Positions 49,540 through 60,972 of a DNA stretch of 64,000 nucleotides are shown one piece after another; positions within the stretch are counted from its first letter, which is position 1; every line of letters begins with the position of its first letter. The stretch spans positions 2,046,001-2,110,000 of the forward strand of contig NC_057791.1 of NCBI RefSeq assembly GCF_014905175.1. The letters are read 5' to 3'. Position numbers and translations under genes: made by a program. Origin of the DNA: Aphidius gifuensis. Taxonomy: Eukaryota; Arthropoda; Insecta; Hymenoptera; Braconidae. Under the pieces are notes generated by a model. It searched no databases. It saw nothing but the letters and a program-made list of their open reading frames with translations, and was not told the DNA's origin.

Positions 49540-51900
49540 TATTATACCTAGTAATTTTTCAGAAATGTGTATTGGGGACATAGAATGGACAAAGAGGTAT
49601 TCGGTATTTTTTGAGAAATTACCTCCTCGATTTTCTGATTGCCTAATTTTTTTTTCAGAATTTTTGTGATTTGTAACAGGAGAATAGAATGACTGAAGAG
49701 GTATTCAATATTTTTAAAATTTACCTCCTCGATTTTATATTTGCCTAATACTTAAAAAAAAAAATTCGATTTGTATCAGGAGAATATAATGACTGAAGAG
49801 GTATTCGATTTTTTAAAATTTACCTCCTCGATTTTATATTTGCCTAATACTTAAAAAAAAAAATTCGATTTGTATCAGGAGAAAATAATGACTGAAGAGG
49901 TATTCGATTTTGTAAAATTTACCTCCTCGATTTTATATTTGCCTAATACTTAAAAAAAAAAATTCGATTTGTATCAGGAGAATATAATGACTGAAGAGGT
50001 ATTCGATTTTTTAAAATTTACCTCCTCGATTTTATATTTGCCTAATACTTAAAAAAAAAAATTCAATTTGTATCAGGAGAATATAATGACTGAAGAGGTA
50101 TTCCATTTTTCAAAATTTACCTCCTCGATTTTATATTTGCCTGATAATTAATAAAAAAAAAAAAATTCAATTTGTATCAGGAACACATAACATGGTAAGA
50201 GGTATTTGATAAAAATTTTTAAAAGCGCCATCTATTATTTTTTTTATGAACTATATATGAAAAACACTCAAAATCAATAGATAGTAGGAAACTAATTTAT
50301 GAGGGTTATAGAACAAGAAAAGAGGTATTTTTTGGATCACACTACGAAGCGCCATCTATTGTTTTTTTTCGAAACTATAGATGGAAAACACTTAAAATCA
50401 ATAGATAGTAGGAAACTAATTTATCAGGGTTATAGAACAAGAAAAGAGGTATTTTTTGGGTCACACTACGAAGCGCCATCTATTGTTTTTTTTCGAAACT
50501 ATAGATGGAAAACACTTAAAATCAATAGATAGTAGGAAACTGTTTTATCAGGGTTATAGAACAGGAAAAGAGGTATTTTTTGGGTCACACTGCGAAGCGC
50601 CATCTATTGTTTTTTTTCGAAACTATAGAGTCAGAACATTGAAATTTCATAGATAGAAGAGGGCTGTTTTATCAGGAGTATAAAACAGGAGAAGCAGTAT
50701 TTTTTGAATCACACACCAAAGCGCCATCTATCGTATTTTTTTGGAACTATATAGTAAAAACATTTAAATATCATAGATAAAAGAGGGTTGTGTTATCAGG
50801 AGGATAGAACAAGAAAAGAGGGATTTTTTAAGACACACATTGAAGCGCCATCTATTATTTTTTTTTAAACTACAGGATAAACACATTTAAATATCAAAGA
50901 TAGGAGAGGGCTGTTTTATCAGGAGTATAGAACTGAAAAAGCGGTATTTTTTGAGTCACACTACGAAACGCCATCTATTGTTTTTTTTTGGAACCATAGG
51001 GGAAAAACATTGAAAATTAATAGATAGAAGAACGCTGTTTTATCAGGGTTATAGGACAGGAAAAGAGGTATTGTTTAAGTTACACTACGGAACGCCTCCT
51101 ATTTTTTCAAATTTTTTGTGATTTGAAACAGGAGAATAGAATGACTGAAGAGGTATTCAATATTTTTAAAATTTACCTTCTCGACTTTATATTTGCCTGA
51201 TACTTTAAAAAAAAAAATTTCGATTTGTATCAGGAAAATATAATGACTAAAGAGGTGTTCAATATTTTCAAAATTTACCTCCTTGATTTTATATTTGCCT
51301 GATAATTATAAAAAAAAAAATTCGATTTGTATCAGGAGAATATAATGACTAAAGAGGTATTCGATTTTTCAAAATTTACCTCCTCGATTTTATATTTGCC
51401 TGATACTTAGAGAGTTAAAAACCCTCAAAATTTATAGGAAAAAAAAAATTCTTTATCAGGATAATATAACGGCCAAAGAGGTATTTGATCGTTTCTGTAA
51501 CTCACGTCTTTCAAGTTATGTTCTCTTAATAATAAAAATATATATCTATAAATTTTTATTTAAAAAACAAAGTTATGTATTAGGAACATATATAAATCAA
51601 AGAGGTATCTAATGGTTTTAGTAGCTTACTTCTACTAAGTTATGTTATTTTAATATATAAAAAAATATTTTAATTATTTTTTATTAAACAAATAAATATA
51701 CGTAACAGGGACATAGAATGGCATAAGAGGTATTTGGTCTTCCAGTAAGTTTACTTCTTTCATTTTATGTTTCCCTAATTTTACAAATATTTTTTCAAAT
51801 CTTTTCGAAGAAAAAAATCATTTCGGTATCAGGAACATAGAATGACATAAGAAGTATTCGGACTTTCTGAATAAATTTCGAATGATTTTAAAAATTAATT
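49540..51900. repeat. Tandem satellite array B (99-bp and 124-bp units, about 21 cores)
   Basis: The array has a 99-bp subfamily (GTATCAGG at 49773, 49872, 49971 and 50070). A 124-bp subfamily follows (about 50200-51100, eight units), then more 99-bp units and diverged copies to 51870. All share a ~35-bp core: TATCAGG, ATAGAAT, AAGAGGTATT. In the 99-bp type the core is followed, after a short loop, by an imperfect reverse complement (TTTACCTCCTCG, TTTGCCTAATAC). The 124-bp type replaces that arm with a segment containing GCGCCATCTATTG. The array sits exactly between two closely related zinc-finger exons. Open frames across it are products of the repeat. Confidence 0.87.
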
Positions 51901-52063
51901 GGGCTAATAAATAAATAATAATTTACAAATTACAAAATAATGTTTCAACAAAAATGTTTTATTATTTTAATTAGAATATTTCATTTTATTATAATCATCT
52001 CTTTTCTTTTATTCTTTATAAATATTTTTACGTTTCTTAAGTTTATTATAATTATTATATTTA

Positions 52064-52832
52064 TTATTTAGCACGACGCATGTTACGACACAAAATTGTG
52101 ATGCATCTCCGCAAATTTGCCTTTGCCAATACCTTGTTTGGAATTTTATTGGTCACATATTCTGAAAATAAAAAAGAAAATAATGTTAATGTGATAATTT
52201 CATTTAAATTCCTTGAGATAAATAAATTAAAAATGCACTTACTCTTTACCGCATTGATGACATCTTTTGGAATTACCTCCTTTCCCCCTCGACCGGTAAG
52301 GCTCATATTCTTTAACCTAGTTTTTCCTAAAATTTTTCGCATTACAACACTCACCAGTTGTGATGGTTCTTTAATTTTTCTTTTCTCAATATATTCTAGT
52401 TCTTTAGTGTCGATAAATACAAAAAAACCTTGGGCAAGTTGGGCTCGATTTCGTCCCCCTTTTTGCCAAGGTCGTTGTCTATCATTCTTACCAACCTTAG
52501 TGTCATTGGTATCATCATCATCTTCATCATCATCATAATCATAATCATCATCATCATCAGCATGTACAGAATGTTTAACAGTTGTATGTGAACAGTTCCT
52601 TTTTGAATTACACAATCTACATTTATCAATTTTTTTCGAATGACGAACGAGTTCATGCTCTTTGGCAATTAATTTAGTTGGAAATACTAATTCACAGTGT
52701 GAACAGTCATACAAATCATTGACTTTAACAGACGTGGCTTTATTAAACAGTTCATCTTTCTCATTTGTTTCTACCATCATCGGTTGATCTAAATTGTCTA
52801 GATGAATTTCTTCCTTGATATACACGATACAT
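52064..52832 (-). CDS. Zinc-finger leader plus BEN domain, probable alternative 3' exons
   Basis: Coding parts are 52243-52832 and 52064-52161, with a small intron 52162-52242 (GTAAGT...TTTTCAG, phase 1), giving 228 residues after the split codon. The leader repeats that of the exon at 47685-49296: IVYIKEEIHLDN, then one finger (YDCSHCELVFP). A short Cys pair, a poly-Asp stretch and a basic linker follow. The C-terminal ~90 residues look like a BEN domain: VFIDTKELEYI, VMRKILGKTRL, MSLTGRGGKE, DVINAVKKYV. BEN domains bind DNA or mediate repression and insulator functions. The intron is itself open in frame, but removing it restores the continuous BEN helix (AVK-KYV). There is no ATG before the leader. 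The BEN call rests on pattern recognition. Confidence 0.72.
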
Positions 52833-53118
52833 CTGTAACAAAATTAATAAATGTCATTATACTTTCATTCATATAATTCCCCAAATAATATATCAAATAT
52901 TTTAATAAAAAAATTTCAACTACCATATGCGATAAGATACACCACAAGATCGACTTAATATTTCTGTTGTGAATTAAAAAATTAAATTTACTAAAAAGGA
53001 TTATTAAAAAAATAAATAAACATTCTATCAATAATTTCATGTGTTTTTCTCATTAACTAAAATTTTATTAGTTACAATATGAATTGTGTTAAAAAAAAAA
53101 AAAAAAAAGGATTTAACA

Positions 53119-54043
53119 TCAAAGATTTTTAGAATGAACTTTCATATGTCGATTAAGATTACCTGTATTTGATAAACATTTACCACAATAATCACAAATT
53201 GATAATTTTTTTTTTTCTTTCAATGACTTACAAGTATTACGTTTTTTATGTTCAGCATAAGTAGCTTTATGTTTAAATTCTTTTTTACATTTATCGCACG
53301 AGTAACGATGACTTTGTTCATGCTGTCGTGTAATATGTTTTTCAAGTGTTAATTTACGACCACTAACATAATCACATTTATCACATTTAAATAAATGAAC
53401 TGGATGTGATTTATAATGTTTATCTAAATTTAATTGAGTTGAAAATTTTTTGTTACAATCTTTAATTGTACACTCGTAAGCAAGAGTATGCTCATGTTTA
53501 ATATGTGCTTTTATAGATTTAATGTGTTGAAATTTTTTATCACAAAAATTACATGAATATCCAGATAAATCAGTGTGTTTAGCAAGAACATGAGATCTTA
53601 ATGAATCTTTACGTGAAGTTTTATATCCACATGTATCACATTCATATTGTTTTGGATGAATTTTTTGATGTTTTAGAAAATTTGTTTTGTTTTTAAATTT
53701 TTCACCACATTCAATACACTTGTAAACTAATATTAAATCATTTTTATGATATAATCTAGTATGATTATTTAATTGACTTTTTGTTTTAAATTTTTTTGTA
53801 CAATAATCAATTGTACATGGAAAATTAAAATCATTTGTGTGACGCATTATAATGTGATTTCTGAGATATCTTGAACGACGACATTGATACGCACATATAT
53901 TACATGTAAATATTTTTTCATTATCCAAATTAGATTTACGATAATTTTTTAAATTTAATTTTTGAAATGAATTTATTGCTATTGTCGGTTGTCCAAAATC
54001 ATTATTTACCAAAATATTATTATTTTCTTCCAATTTTTTGAAT
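53119..54043 (-). CDS. C2H2 zinc-finger exon (9 fingers), probable alternative 3' exon
   Basis: After the acceptor GTTTTAG one base completes a codon and 307 residues follow. The leader (FKKLEENNNILVNND) has no Met before the fingers, so the start must lie in an upstream exon. Nine fingers follow almost without gaps from about residue 43 to the end. They include FPCTIDYCTKKF and YECTIKDCNKKF (CX4C types), an FKCDKCDYVSGRK finger and a final SICDYCGKCL finger ending HMKVH. This exon lacks the extra acidic N-terminal finger of its neighbours. It is likely a nuclear DNA-binding factor; its target is unknown. The gap to the previous exon is only 286 bp and contains no obvious first exon with ATG and donor. 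Confidence 0.82.
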
Positions 54044-54475
54044 CTAAAACAAAGATATAAAAATTTTTTTAATTAATTTAAATTATTTTAGATTTAAAAA
54101 AGTAAAATCATGCTGATGAGATGATGAGATGAATATTCGTCTGCTGAAATTCTTAATTTATAAATAAAATAATAAACTAAAAATATACAAAATTTTCATG
54201 ACATTTATTTATTAAAAATTAAAGTTTTATTTTAACAGTTACAGTATTTTTTTTTTTTTTGCAATTATTAGCTGATTATTTTTTATGAAAAAAAGGTGTT
54301 AAAATTTCATCAAAATAATAGCTTGAAAAAAAAAGCTTGTTACAATAAAATAGACACATTTGGTTTATCATTTGGTTTTAATTAAAAAAAAAAAAAACCC
54401 AATTACATTTTTAGAAATTAACTGATAAAACAAACATCATAATTAATGTACTTGTTAATTGAAAGAAAAAAAAAA
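54044..54475. other. Spacer between zinc-finger exons
   Basis: AT-rich, about 430 bp. It serves as intron and 3' flank between terminal exons; TTTATTTATT near 54204 gives a minus-strand AATAAA. No gene was seen. Confidence 0.5.
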
Positions 54476-56528
54476 TTAACTGTGGTGTTTTTTAATATGC
54501 CATTGATAATCAATAAACAATTTATATTTCTTATCACATCCAGGTGTTTTGCATTTAAAATTATATTTTTTAGTATGCAAACGTACAATGTGTCTTACAA
54601 GTAATTCTTTTAATTTAGCTTTATATCCACAATAATCACACTCAAAAAATTCACTCGAATGAATTGATGAATGTTTTATCAACAATGATTTTGTTTTCAA
54701 TATTTTTCCACAATCTTTACAATCAAATATTTTTACAACTTTTGGTGCTGTATGTCGTTCTTTCATGTGTTCTGTTAATAACTGTCTTTCTTTAAATTTT
54801 TCATCACATTGTTTACATGAATATTGTGATGATTTATGTTTACTAAAAAAATGTTTTTTACGAAAATGATCACTTGGAAATTCTTCAGGGCATAATTTAC
54901 ATTTAAATATTGCTTTATTAACATTTTGATTATCATGTGATTCAATATGTTTTTTGTATTTTGGCTCACTTAAAAATTTTTTATGACAACGTTCACAACT
55001 AAATATTGGTTCTGATATTGTTTCTGGATGTTTATATAATAAATGAAAATTAAGATTACATTGTTTATTAAAAGCTGCTTTACAAGAACCTACTTTACAA
55101 TGTAATAATTCTTTATTTGTATGCCAACGTTCATAATGATCTCTAACTCTTTTTTGTGAATGTGATACATATTTACAATTATCATATTCACAAACATATT
55201 TTTTAGTATAATCAGAATGATATATTTCCTTGTGATAAATTAATGATCTATTACTTTTTAAATCACGTTTACATATCTCACATTTTGTTATTATTGGTAT
55301 TATATTTTTTGCTTGATGCATTTGTATATGTTTTCTAAATGTAACATGCCATTCTGTTTCAAATGGACAAAGTTGACAACTAATTAATGACAAATTATGC
55401 ATATTTTTAATATGATTTAATCTTAAATTATTACAATCAAAAGTTTCATTACAAAATTGACATATTAATTCTCTAACAAATTTTACAGGCTCTGGTTCTT
55501 TTGATGTACTTGGAAGTTTAATAATTGCTCTTTCATTATTAACAACAATTGATTTAGCTGAATCAGTTGATTCATCACTTGAATAATCAAATAATTCTTC
55601 AACTTTTACTTTTTTAAGTTGATTATCTTTTGTTATATGATCACTTAATCTGTCTGGTTTTTTTATTTGTTCACGTAAATTGTATACTTTTTTTCTATCT
55701 CTTATTAAATTATCATCGATATTAATACTTGATGTTAATGATGTCTCAACAGAAGAGCTAGACAAATTTTGATTATTCATCACACCAACACTTGACAATG
55801 ACGACGAAGGTTGCGGAACATTTTCCAATTTAATGCTTTCAATATTTTCTTGTAATTTCTCTGGTAAATTGACTGGAAATTTAGATGATGTTGGAACAAT
55901 ATTATCCAGTTTCGATTGACTTGAAACAATGCTAGTATTATTTTCATTTTTGATTGATAATTTTAACTCAGTCGTTTTAGAATGAAGAGTATCAGGTTGA
56001 ATTTGTTTTATGGGACTACTTGGTGAATCACTGTTTGATAATGATGATTGACACTTGGCTTCATGATCAGTAAGTTTAATATTACTGTAAAATATTTGTC
56101 CACAGTAAGAACACTCGAGAATTCGTTCGACAACAACTGACAAAACTTTATCAAAAAGATTTGATTTTAATTTTGGTTCATCAACATTCATGGGTTCATC
56201 TTTAAGCTTGATATCTTCAATTTTAACATCTTGGATTTTGTTATTATCGTTTGATAGAATTGGATGACTCTTGGCTTGATGTTGACTCAATATTAATTCA
56301 CTATTAAAAATTTCACCACAGTATGAACAATCATAAATATCATCAACGTCAATTGATATTGCTTCATTTAAAAGTTCTTTTTTCACTTGGTGTAATTCAG
56401 TATTTATTGATTGTGTCAAACACGATTCCTCAGTGTCATCTTGAATTTCTTTTTTTAAATCATCAAGATGTACAAGTGGCCATACTTGTTGCTCTTTTTT
56501 CACTTCAATCTCCATGGATGACTGAATT
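54476..56528 (-). CDS. C2H2 zinc-finger exon (13 fingers), probable alternative 3' exon
   Basis: The largest zinc-finger exon: one base plus 683 residues after the acceptor ATGTTTCAG. An ATG occurs four codons in (MEIEVKKE), so it could start by itself. Two spaced N-terminal fingers (YDCSYCGEIF, LECSYCGQIF) are separated by acidic, Lys-Glu-rich sequence with several VKKE/IKLKDEP-like possible sumoylation sites. A Ser-rich linker covers about residues 170-340. Eleven further fingers run to the C-terminus, two of them CX4C (CEYDNCKY, CKVGSCKA), ending with CKTPGCDKKY...HIKKHH. Predicted to be a nuclear DNA-binding regulator. The shared leader, phase and orientation tie it to the neighbouring exons; an independent single-gene reading remains possible. 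Confidence 0.83.
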
Positions 56529-56984
56529 CTGAAACATAAAAAAATACATAAAATTATATTAGTTGATTCAAATAAATAATGCAGGTTGAAAAATCATCAT
56601 AAAACATATACAATAATTTTTTCAACACCCGAAAAACATACCTTACTTAAACATGACATAGTTTTTTTTTTTCCAGCTCACTGTATTTATAAGAAATAGA
56701 AAGAAAAAAAGATAGAGACTTAAATAAATAGGTTTTAAATTAGTTGCTACATTGATGTGTATATTTAAAAAAAAAAAAAACAAATAAAATATCAATTTTT
56801 CAAATGATTTATTGTAATTTACATTACAAAAAATTATAAAGAAAAAAAATTCCTGAACAAAATTTAAACTATTTTTTTATTACATTTAATCATTTATCAA
56901 TTGTTTAAAAATATATTTTAATTGATCATTAATATAATCATTTAAAATGTCTATTGACAATGATAATTTTTTGCTTTATTTATC
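56529..56984. other. Spacer between zinc-finger exons
   Basis: AT-rich, about 455 bp. A minus-strand GTATGT donor occurs near 56634-56641 after an AAGTAAG, but the frame before it does not fit the next exon. At most it is a 5' UTR exon. Confidence 0.4.
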
Positions 56985-57519
56985 TCAATCATTTGGATGA
57001 AATTGTCTTATGTGTTTACGCATACTTCTATCATTTTTAAATTTTTTCAAACAATGATCGCATTTGACATCACGAGTTGTTTTATGTACAGATGCCATAT
57101 GATCTTGAAATGTAGCTTTGTAAGGAGTTTTATAATCACATAGCTTACAATTTAAAAATTCATTTGAATGTATTTTCATATGCCAATTCAGGCTACCTTT
57201 TGATGAATATTTTTTATTACAATGATTACAAATAAATACTTCATGTTGCTTTGAAGTAATTGGTTTATTAAAGTAACTATGATAGTAACGTGATTTTGGT
57301 GCTTCATCAAAATTATTTGAATTTTCATCAGCATATGAATCACTGGTAGAAACATCCATCAAAGGATCAACAGGATATTTAATTTTTTTTGTTCTATTAA
57401 ACCTTGAATGAACATTTTTTTTATGCTCAATTAAAAGTAAATTATTTTCAAATGTTGATTCACATATTGAACAATCAAAATATTCATCATCCATTGATTC
57501 TTCCTCAATTTTAAAAAAT
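56985..57519 (-). CDS. C2H2 zinc-finger exon (4 fingers), probable alternative 3' exon
   Basis: One base plus 177 residues after the acceptor ATGTTTCAG. The leader FFKIEEES precedes the first in-frame ATG (MDDEYFDCSICE), so the exon could start at that ATG or continue from an upstream exon in the shared phase. The N-terminal finger FDCSICESTF matches the leader finger of the neighbouring exons. After a Ser/Asn-rich linker there are three C-terminal fingers: FICNHCNKKY, LNCKLCDYKT and VKCDHCLKKF...HIRQFH. This compact version of the set is likely a nuclear DNA-binding factor. Confidence 0.8.
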
Positions 57520-57881
57520 CTGAAACATAAATAATTTCATTTTAAAATAAACAAAATTAATTATCATCTTTTAACTTAAATTAAAAATTAACATTAAATC
57601 ATCAAGGTTTTATTTTTATATTATAATTATAGTAAACTTACGATTCTATAATTTTTTTTTTAGGGAAATTTTATCGTTAGCTATAATTACAAAAGCCAAG
57701 TGATATTTAATAAACAATATTTATTAATTATATATAGTCAATCCAACAATAACAATATTTTGTAAAAAAAAAAAAAAAAACATTTTTAATATTTTAAATA
57801 ATAGTGTTGATAAAATTTTTTTATTTGTGAAGTGATAAAAATATTTAATAGTGTAATAAATTTTTTTGAACAAAACATTAA
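57520..57881. other. Spacer between zinc-finger exons
   Basis: AT-rich, 362 bp. A minus-strand GTAAGT donor is present near 57636-57641, but no ATG-bearing frame precedes it that would fit. Nothing else was recognised. Confidence 0.4.
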
Positions 57882-58548
57882 TTAACTATGTACTTTTCTA
57901 ATATGACGTGATAAACTTGATTTAAGTTTGTATTCTTTTTTACAAAATTTACATAAAAATTGTGTTGTATCTTTGTTGGTATAATCATCATCAATATGTG
58001 ATAATTGTTGATATGTATTTAAAGTGTTATTTTGAATTTCAGTTGATGACATTTTACATGTATCAAAATGTGTTATTAAATTATTTTTATTTGTATATTT
58101 TTTACCACAACTATCACATTTAAATTGTGTATCAACTGGTAGTAATTGAAAATGAAGATTTTTCATATGTGCTTTAAGATAAGATAAATTTTTTAATGTT
58201 TTTCCACAATGTTCACATGTCACTCCATTTTGATATGTAGAAGAATCATAAATTTCATGTGTTGATGATGATGATGGTGATGATAAAATCTGATCATCAT
58301 CTTGACTCATAAAATGTGATGAAAATGATGTTAATAATTTTTCTTTAGAATCTTCATCCATATTAAATTCTTGAGGATCTAATTCATACAAATAAAGTGC
58401 TTGTTTATTTTCATTTAAATCAAATTTACTTTTAAAAATTGTTTCAGGTACTGAACAATCCAAAAATTCATCATCAGCAATTGGTGTTATTTCTTCATCC
58501 ATTAATGGATCTTTTTCCATATCATTTTCCATGTCGATCATCAATACT
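57882..58548 (-). CDS. C2H2 zinc-finger exon (3 intact fingers, 1 decayed), probable alternative 3' exon
   Basis: One base plus 221 residues after the acceptor CTGTTACAG. An ATG is present at codon 3 (MIDMENDMEKD). The position of the usual leader finger reads FLDCSVPETIFKSKFDLNEN: the second Cys and the His pair are gone, so this finger has decayed. An acidic, Ser-rich linker follows, then VTCEHCGKTL, FKCDSCGKKY (ending H...C) and FLCKFCKKEY...HIRKVH. Three fingers are enough for sequence-specific DNA binding. The same phase and leader layout place it with the neighbouring exons. Confidence 0.78.
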
Positions 58549-59470
58549 CTGTAACAGATAAATATTTATAATTTGGTTAGAAAAAAAAAATAAAAATTAT
58601 TGTTTTCTTGTGGAAACATCATGTGTAATAAATTTTTTAAAAATTGTCAAATCAAATAACAACAAAAAAAGCTTTTTTACAAGTATTTATAAAATTATTT
58701 AAAACACTTAAAATTAATGAGTTAATATTAAATTTAATTATGAGATAATAATTACATTTTAGATTGAATAATATTTTTTCTTGTTATATTTTTTATCTCG
58801 TCATTTGTTTTTAAGGTTGTTGGTGTGTGTTTTTTTTTCATTTTTATTTTTTATCTTGAGGGTATTTTGTTCCTGGAATTAATTAATATATTCAATCGAA
58901 CGATTTTTATAACAAATAATTACAACGACAAGTTTTATGTTCAATATTATTTTCTTCATTAACTCCATTTCTAAAACAAAAAAAAAAAACTTATTACATC
59001 AAATTAACACTATTAATTTAATATTTTTATCAATTAATAAAAAAATACTGATTTTTCTGTAATACTTTACACAGTGAAAATTATCATATTTCAATTTCTA
59101 AAAATAAATAAAAAAACATGAAAAATTAATATTATCAATAAAACAATTTTTATATTTCTCAAATTACTATTATTTAATTTAGGAATGTATGTATTTTTTT
59201 TTATTCAACATGATTATTTAGTTTTAAGAATACATAATTATCATTTCATTATTTTATAATATTAAAAAATCTCAGCTAATCAGCTTTTCGTAATACAGTA
59301 ACTTAAAAAATAATAATAGAAAAAAAAAAAAAAAAATAGAATAGTATAATATTTTTCGTTTGTCGAAATTTACTAGTCAAATCTTAAAAATATTATCCAC
59401 CAATTCCTACAAAAGTTTACTAAAAAAAAAAAAAAAAAATTAATTAACAAGTATACAACCAGTAGAAAAA
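58549..59470. other. Long spacer between zinc-finger exons
   Basis: About 920 bp, AT-rich. It contains a possible tiny exon at 58907-58970 (listed separately) and otherwise nothing recognisable. Confidence 0.5.
58907..58970 (-). other. Candidate tiny alternative 3' exon (20 residues, no finger)
   Basis: After a good acceptor (TTTGTTTTAG) the minus strand enters in the same phase as the zinc-finger exons and reads NGVNEENNIEHKTCRCNYLL before a stop. The acidic Asn/Glu start resembles the leaders of neighbouring exons. It could be a truncating exon or the remnant of a lost zinc-finger exon. The open length is short enough for chance. Confidence 0.25.
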
Positions 59471-60743
59471 TTATAAAGTCCCAAGTCTCATATGTATTGG
59501 CATGTGTTTTCGTATACTATCTTTATAAAGAAATGATTTTTTACAAAAATCACACTCAAATGTGCTATGTAAAAAATTAGCATCATGTTTTATTTTAACA
59601 TGATACTTTAATGATTTAAGAAGTTTATATTTTTTATGACATATTTGACATGCATGATCAAATTTTCCAGATCGATGACGTAATTTAACATGTTGAGTTA
59701 AATTACATCTTTGTTTTGATGTATAATTACATTCATCGCAATTATATAAAATAGGATTAATATTATTTGGATGATTTTTTAAATGTTTTAATAAATTTTC
59801 TCTTGTTCCATATATTTTTGGACATTTATTACATTTAAAATATGATTCAGCTGGTAATAATTCAAGATGTCTCCGTCTTTCATGTTTTGTTAATTCTTTA
59901 CGTATATTATATTGTTTACTACAATATTCACACTGATAATCATATGCCATATTATGTACCAATGATTGATGTATACGTAAATTTCTTTGATAATTTGTGC
60001 TAAATGTACATTTATCACATTTAATATATTTGCCTAAATGAGTTTTTTTATGATCACTCAAACCACTAGATGATTTATATTTTTTAGGACAATATGGACA
60101 ACAAAATTTCTTGTCATTATCCTCTGAAATACTTGATACATTTATTGGATCACTATTGCATAAAGTTTGATTCAATATATTTCTTATTTCAGTATTATTT
60201 AAGATTTGTTGTTTTAATGATTTGTGTCTCAACTCAATATGACGATGTAAACTAAAATTGGTACGATAACTTTTATTACAATAGCTGCATGGAATATTAA
60301 CTGATGTTTTATTATTCATTGAATCTGTCAATTGATTATTTGCAGTATTTTTTGTATTATTTTTTTTTGCAGGTGTTTTTTGTGTTGATACATTTTTTCT
60401 AGGTGAATTATTAGCTTGATTATTCAATGATGATTTGTGTCTTGAATCAGTATGACGACGTAAACTAAATTTCGTACGATATTTTTTGTTACACAAACTG
60501 CATGGAAAATTAACATTTTTTATAGATAATGTAGTATTTAATTTGTCCGAATGAAAGTTTATTTTATGATTAGCCAATTCTGATTGCGAGTCAAATATTG
60601 ATTCACAAATTCTACAATAATATGCTTCATCAACTGTCGAGGCATCATCATCATCTTCTTCTTCTTCTTTAATATTTTGAATGTCAATGAAACTAAAATT
60701 TGCTGCTGATACTTGATTGTCCTCTGATTCTATTTTTTTATTC
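59471..60743 (-). CDS. C2H2 zinc-finger exon (10 fingers), probable alternative 3' exon
   Basis: After the acceptor TTTTTAG one base (G) completes a codon and 423 residues follow. There is no Met before the first finger (leader NKKIESEDNQ, then an acidic NIKEEEEDDDD stretch), so an upstream coding exon is required. Apparent coding upstream of the acceptor is a T-run artefact. The leader finger is YYCRICESIF. Two very similar fingers (FPCSLCNKKYRT and IPCSYCNKSYRT) flank a basic Asn/Thr linker and look like a recent internal duplication. Seven more fingers follow, ending with FECDFCKKSF...HMPIH and a short tail. Predicted nuclear DNA-binding factor. Confidence 0.82.
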
Positions 60744-60941
60744 CTAAAAAAAAAAAAAAGAAAATATAAAATATTAGTCAAATATATTAATACAAAACTT
60801 ACAAAAAAAAAAAAAAAAAAAAAATACATATTATTTCTGAAATTAAATATATTTATTAATATAAAAAAGAAAAAAAATATCTATTTTATCTATATTTAAA
60901 GTTTATTTATTTTTTTTATTATAATAACTTTCATTTTTATA

Positions 60942-60972
<31 letters not shown>

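Noticed and set aside
50299..50656. Open frames repeating APSIVFFRNYR and RHLLFFFETIDGK
   Set aside because: They arise from the 124-bp satellite read in successive frames; the unit length is not a multiple of three and there is no gene context.
46636..51900. CRISPR-like look of a conserved ~35-bp core with variable spacing
   Set aside because: The DNA is plainly eukaryotic, the spacers are themselves repeated and no cas-like genes exist; it is a satellite.
52080..52538. Plus-strand 152-codon frame opposite the BEN exon
   Set aside because: It is antisense to the better supported minus-strand reading and ends in poly-Ser from the Asp codon run.
60744..60829. Extension of the 59471-60743 exon to an ATG at 60829
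   Set aside because: The added residues are Phe and Leu codons from T runs, with an acceptor in between and a donor inside; it reads as intron.
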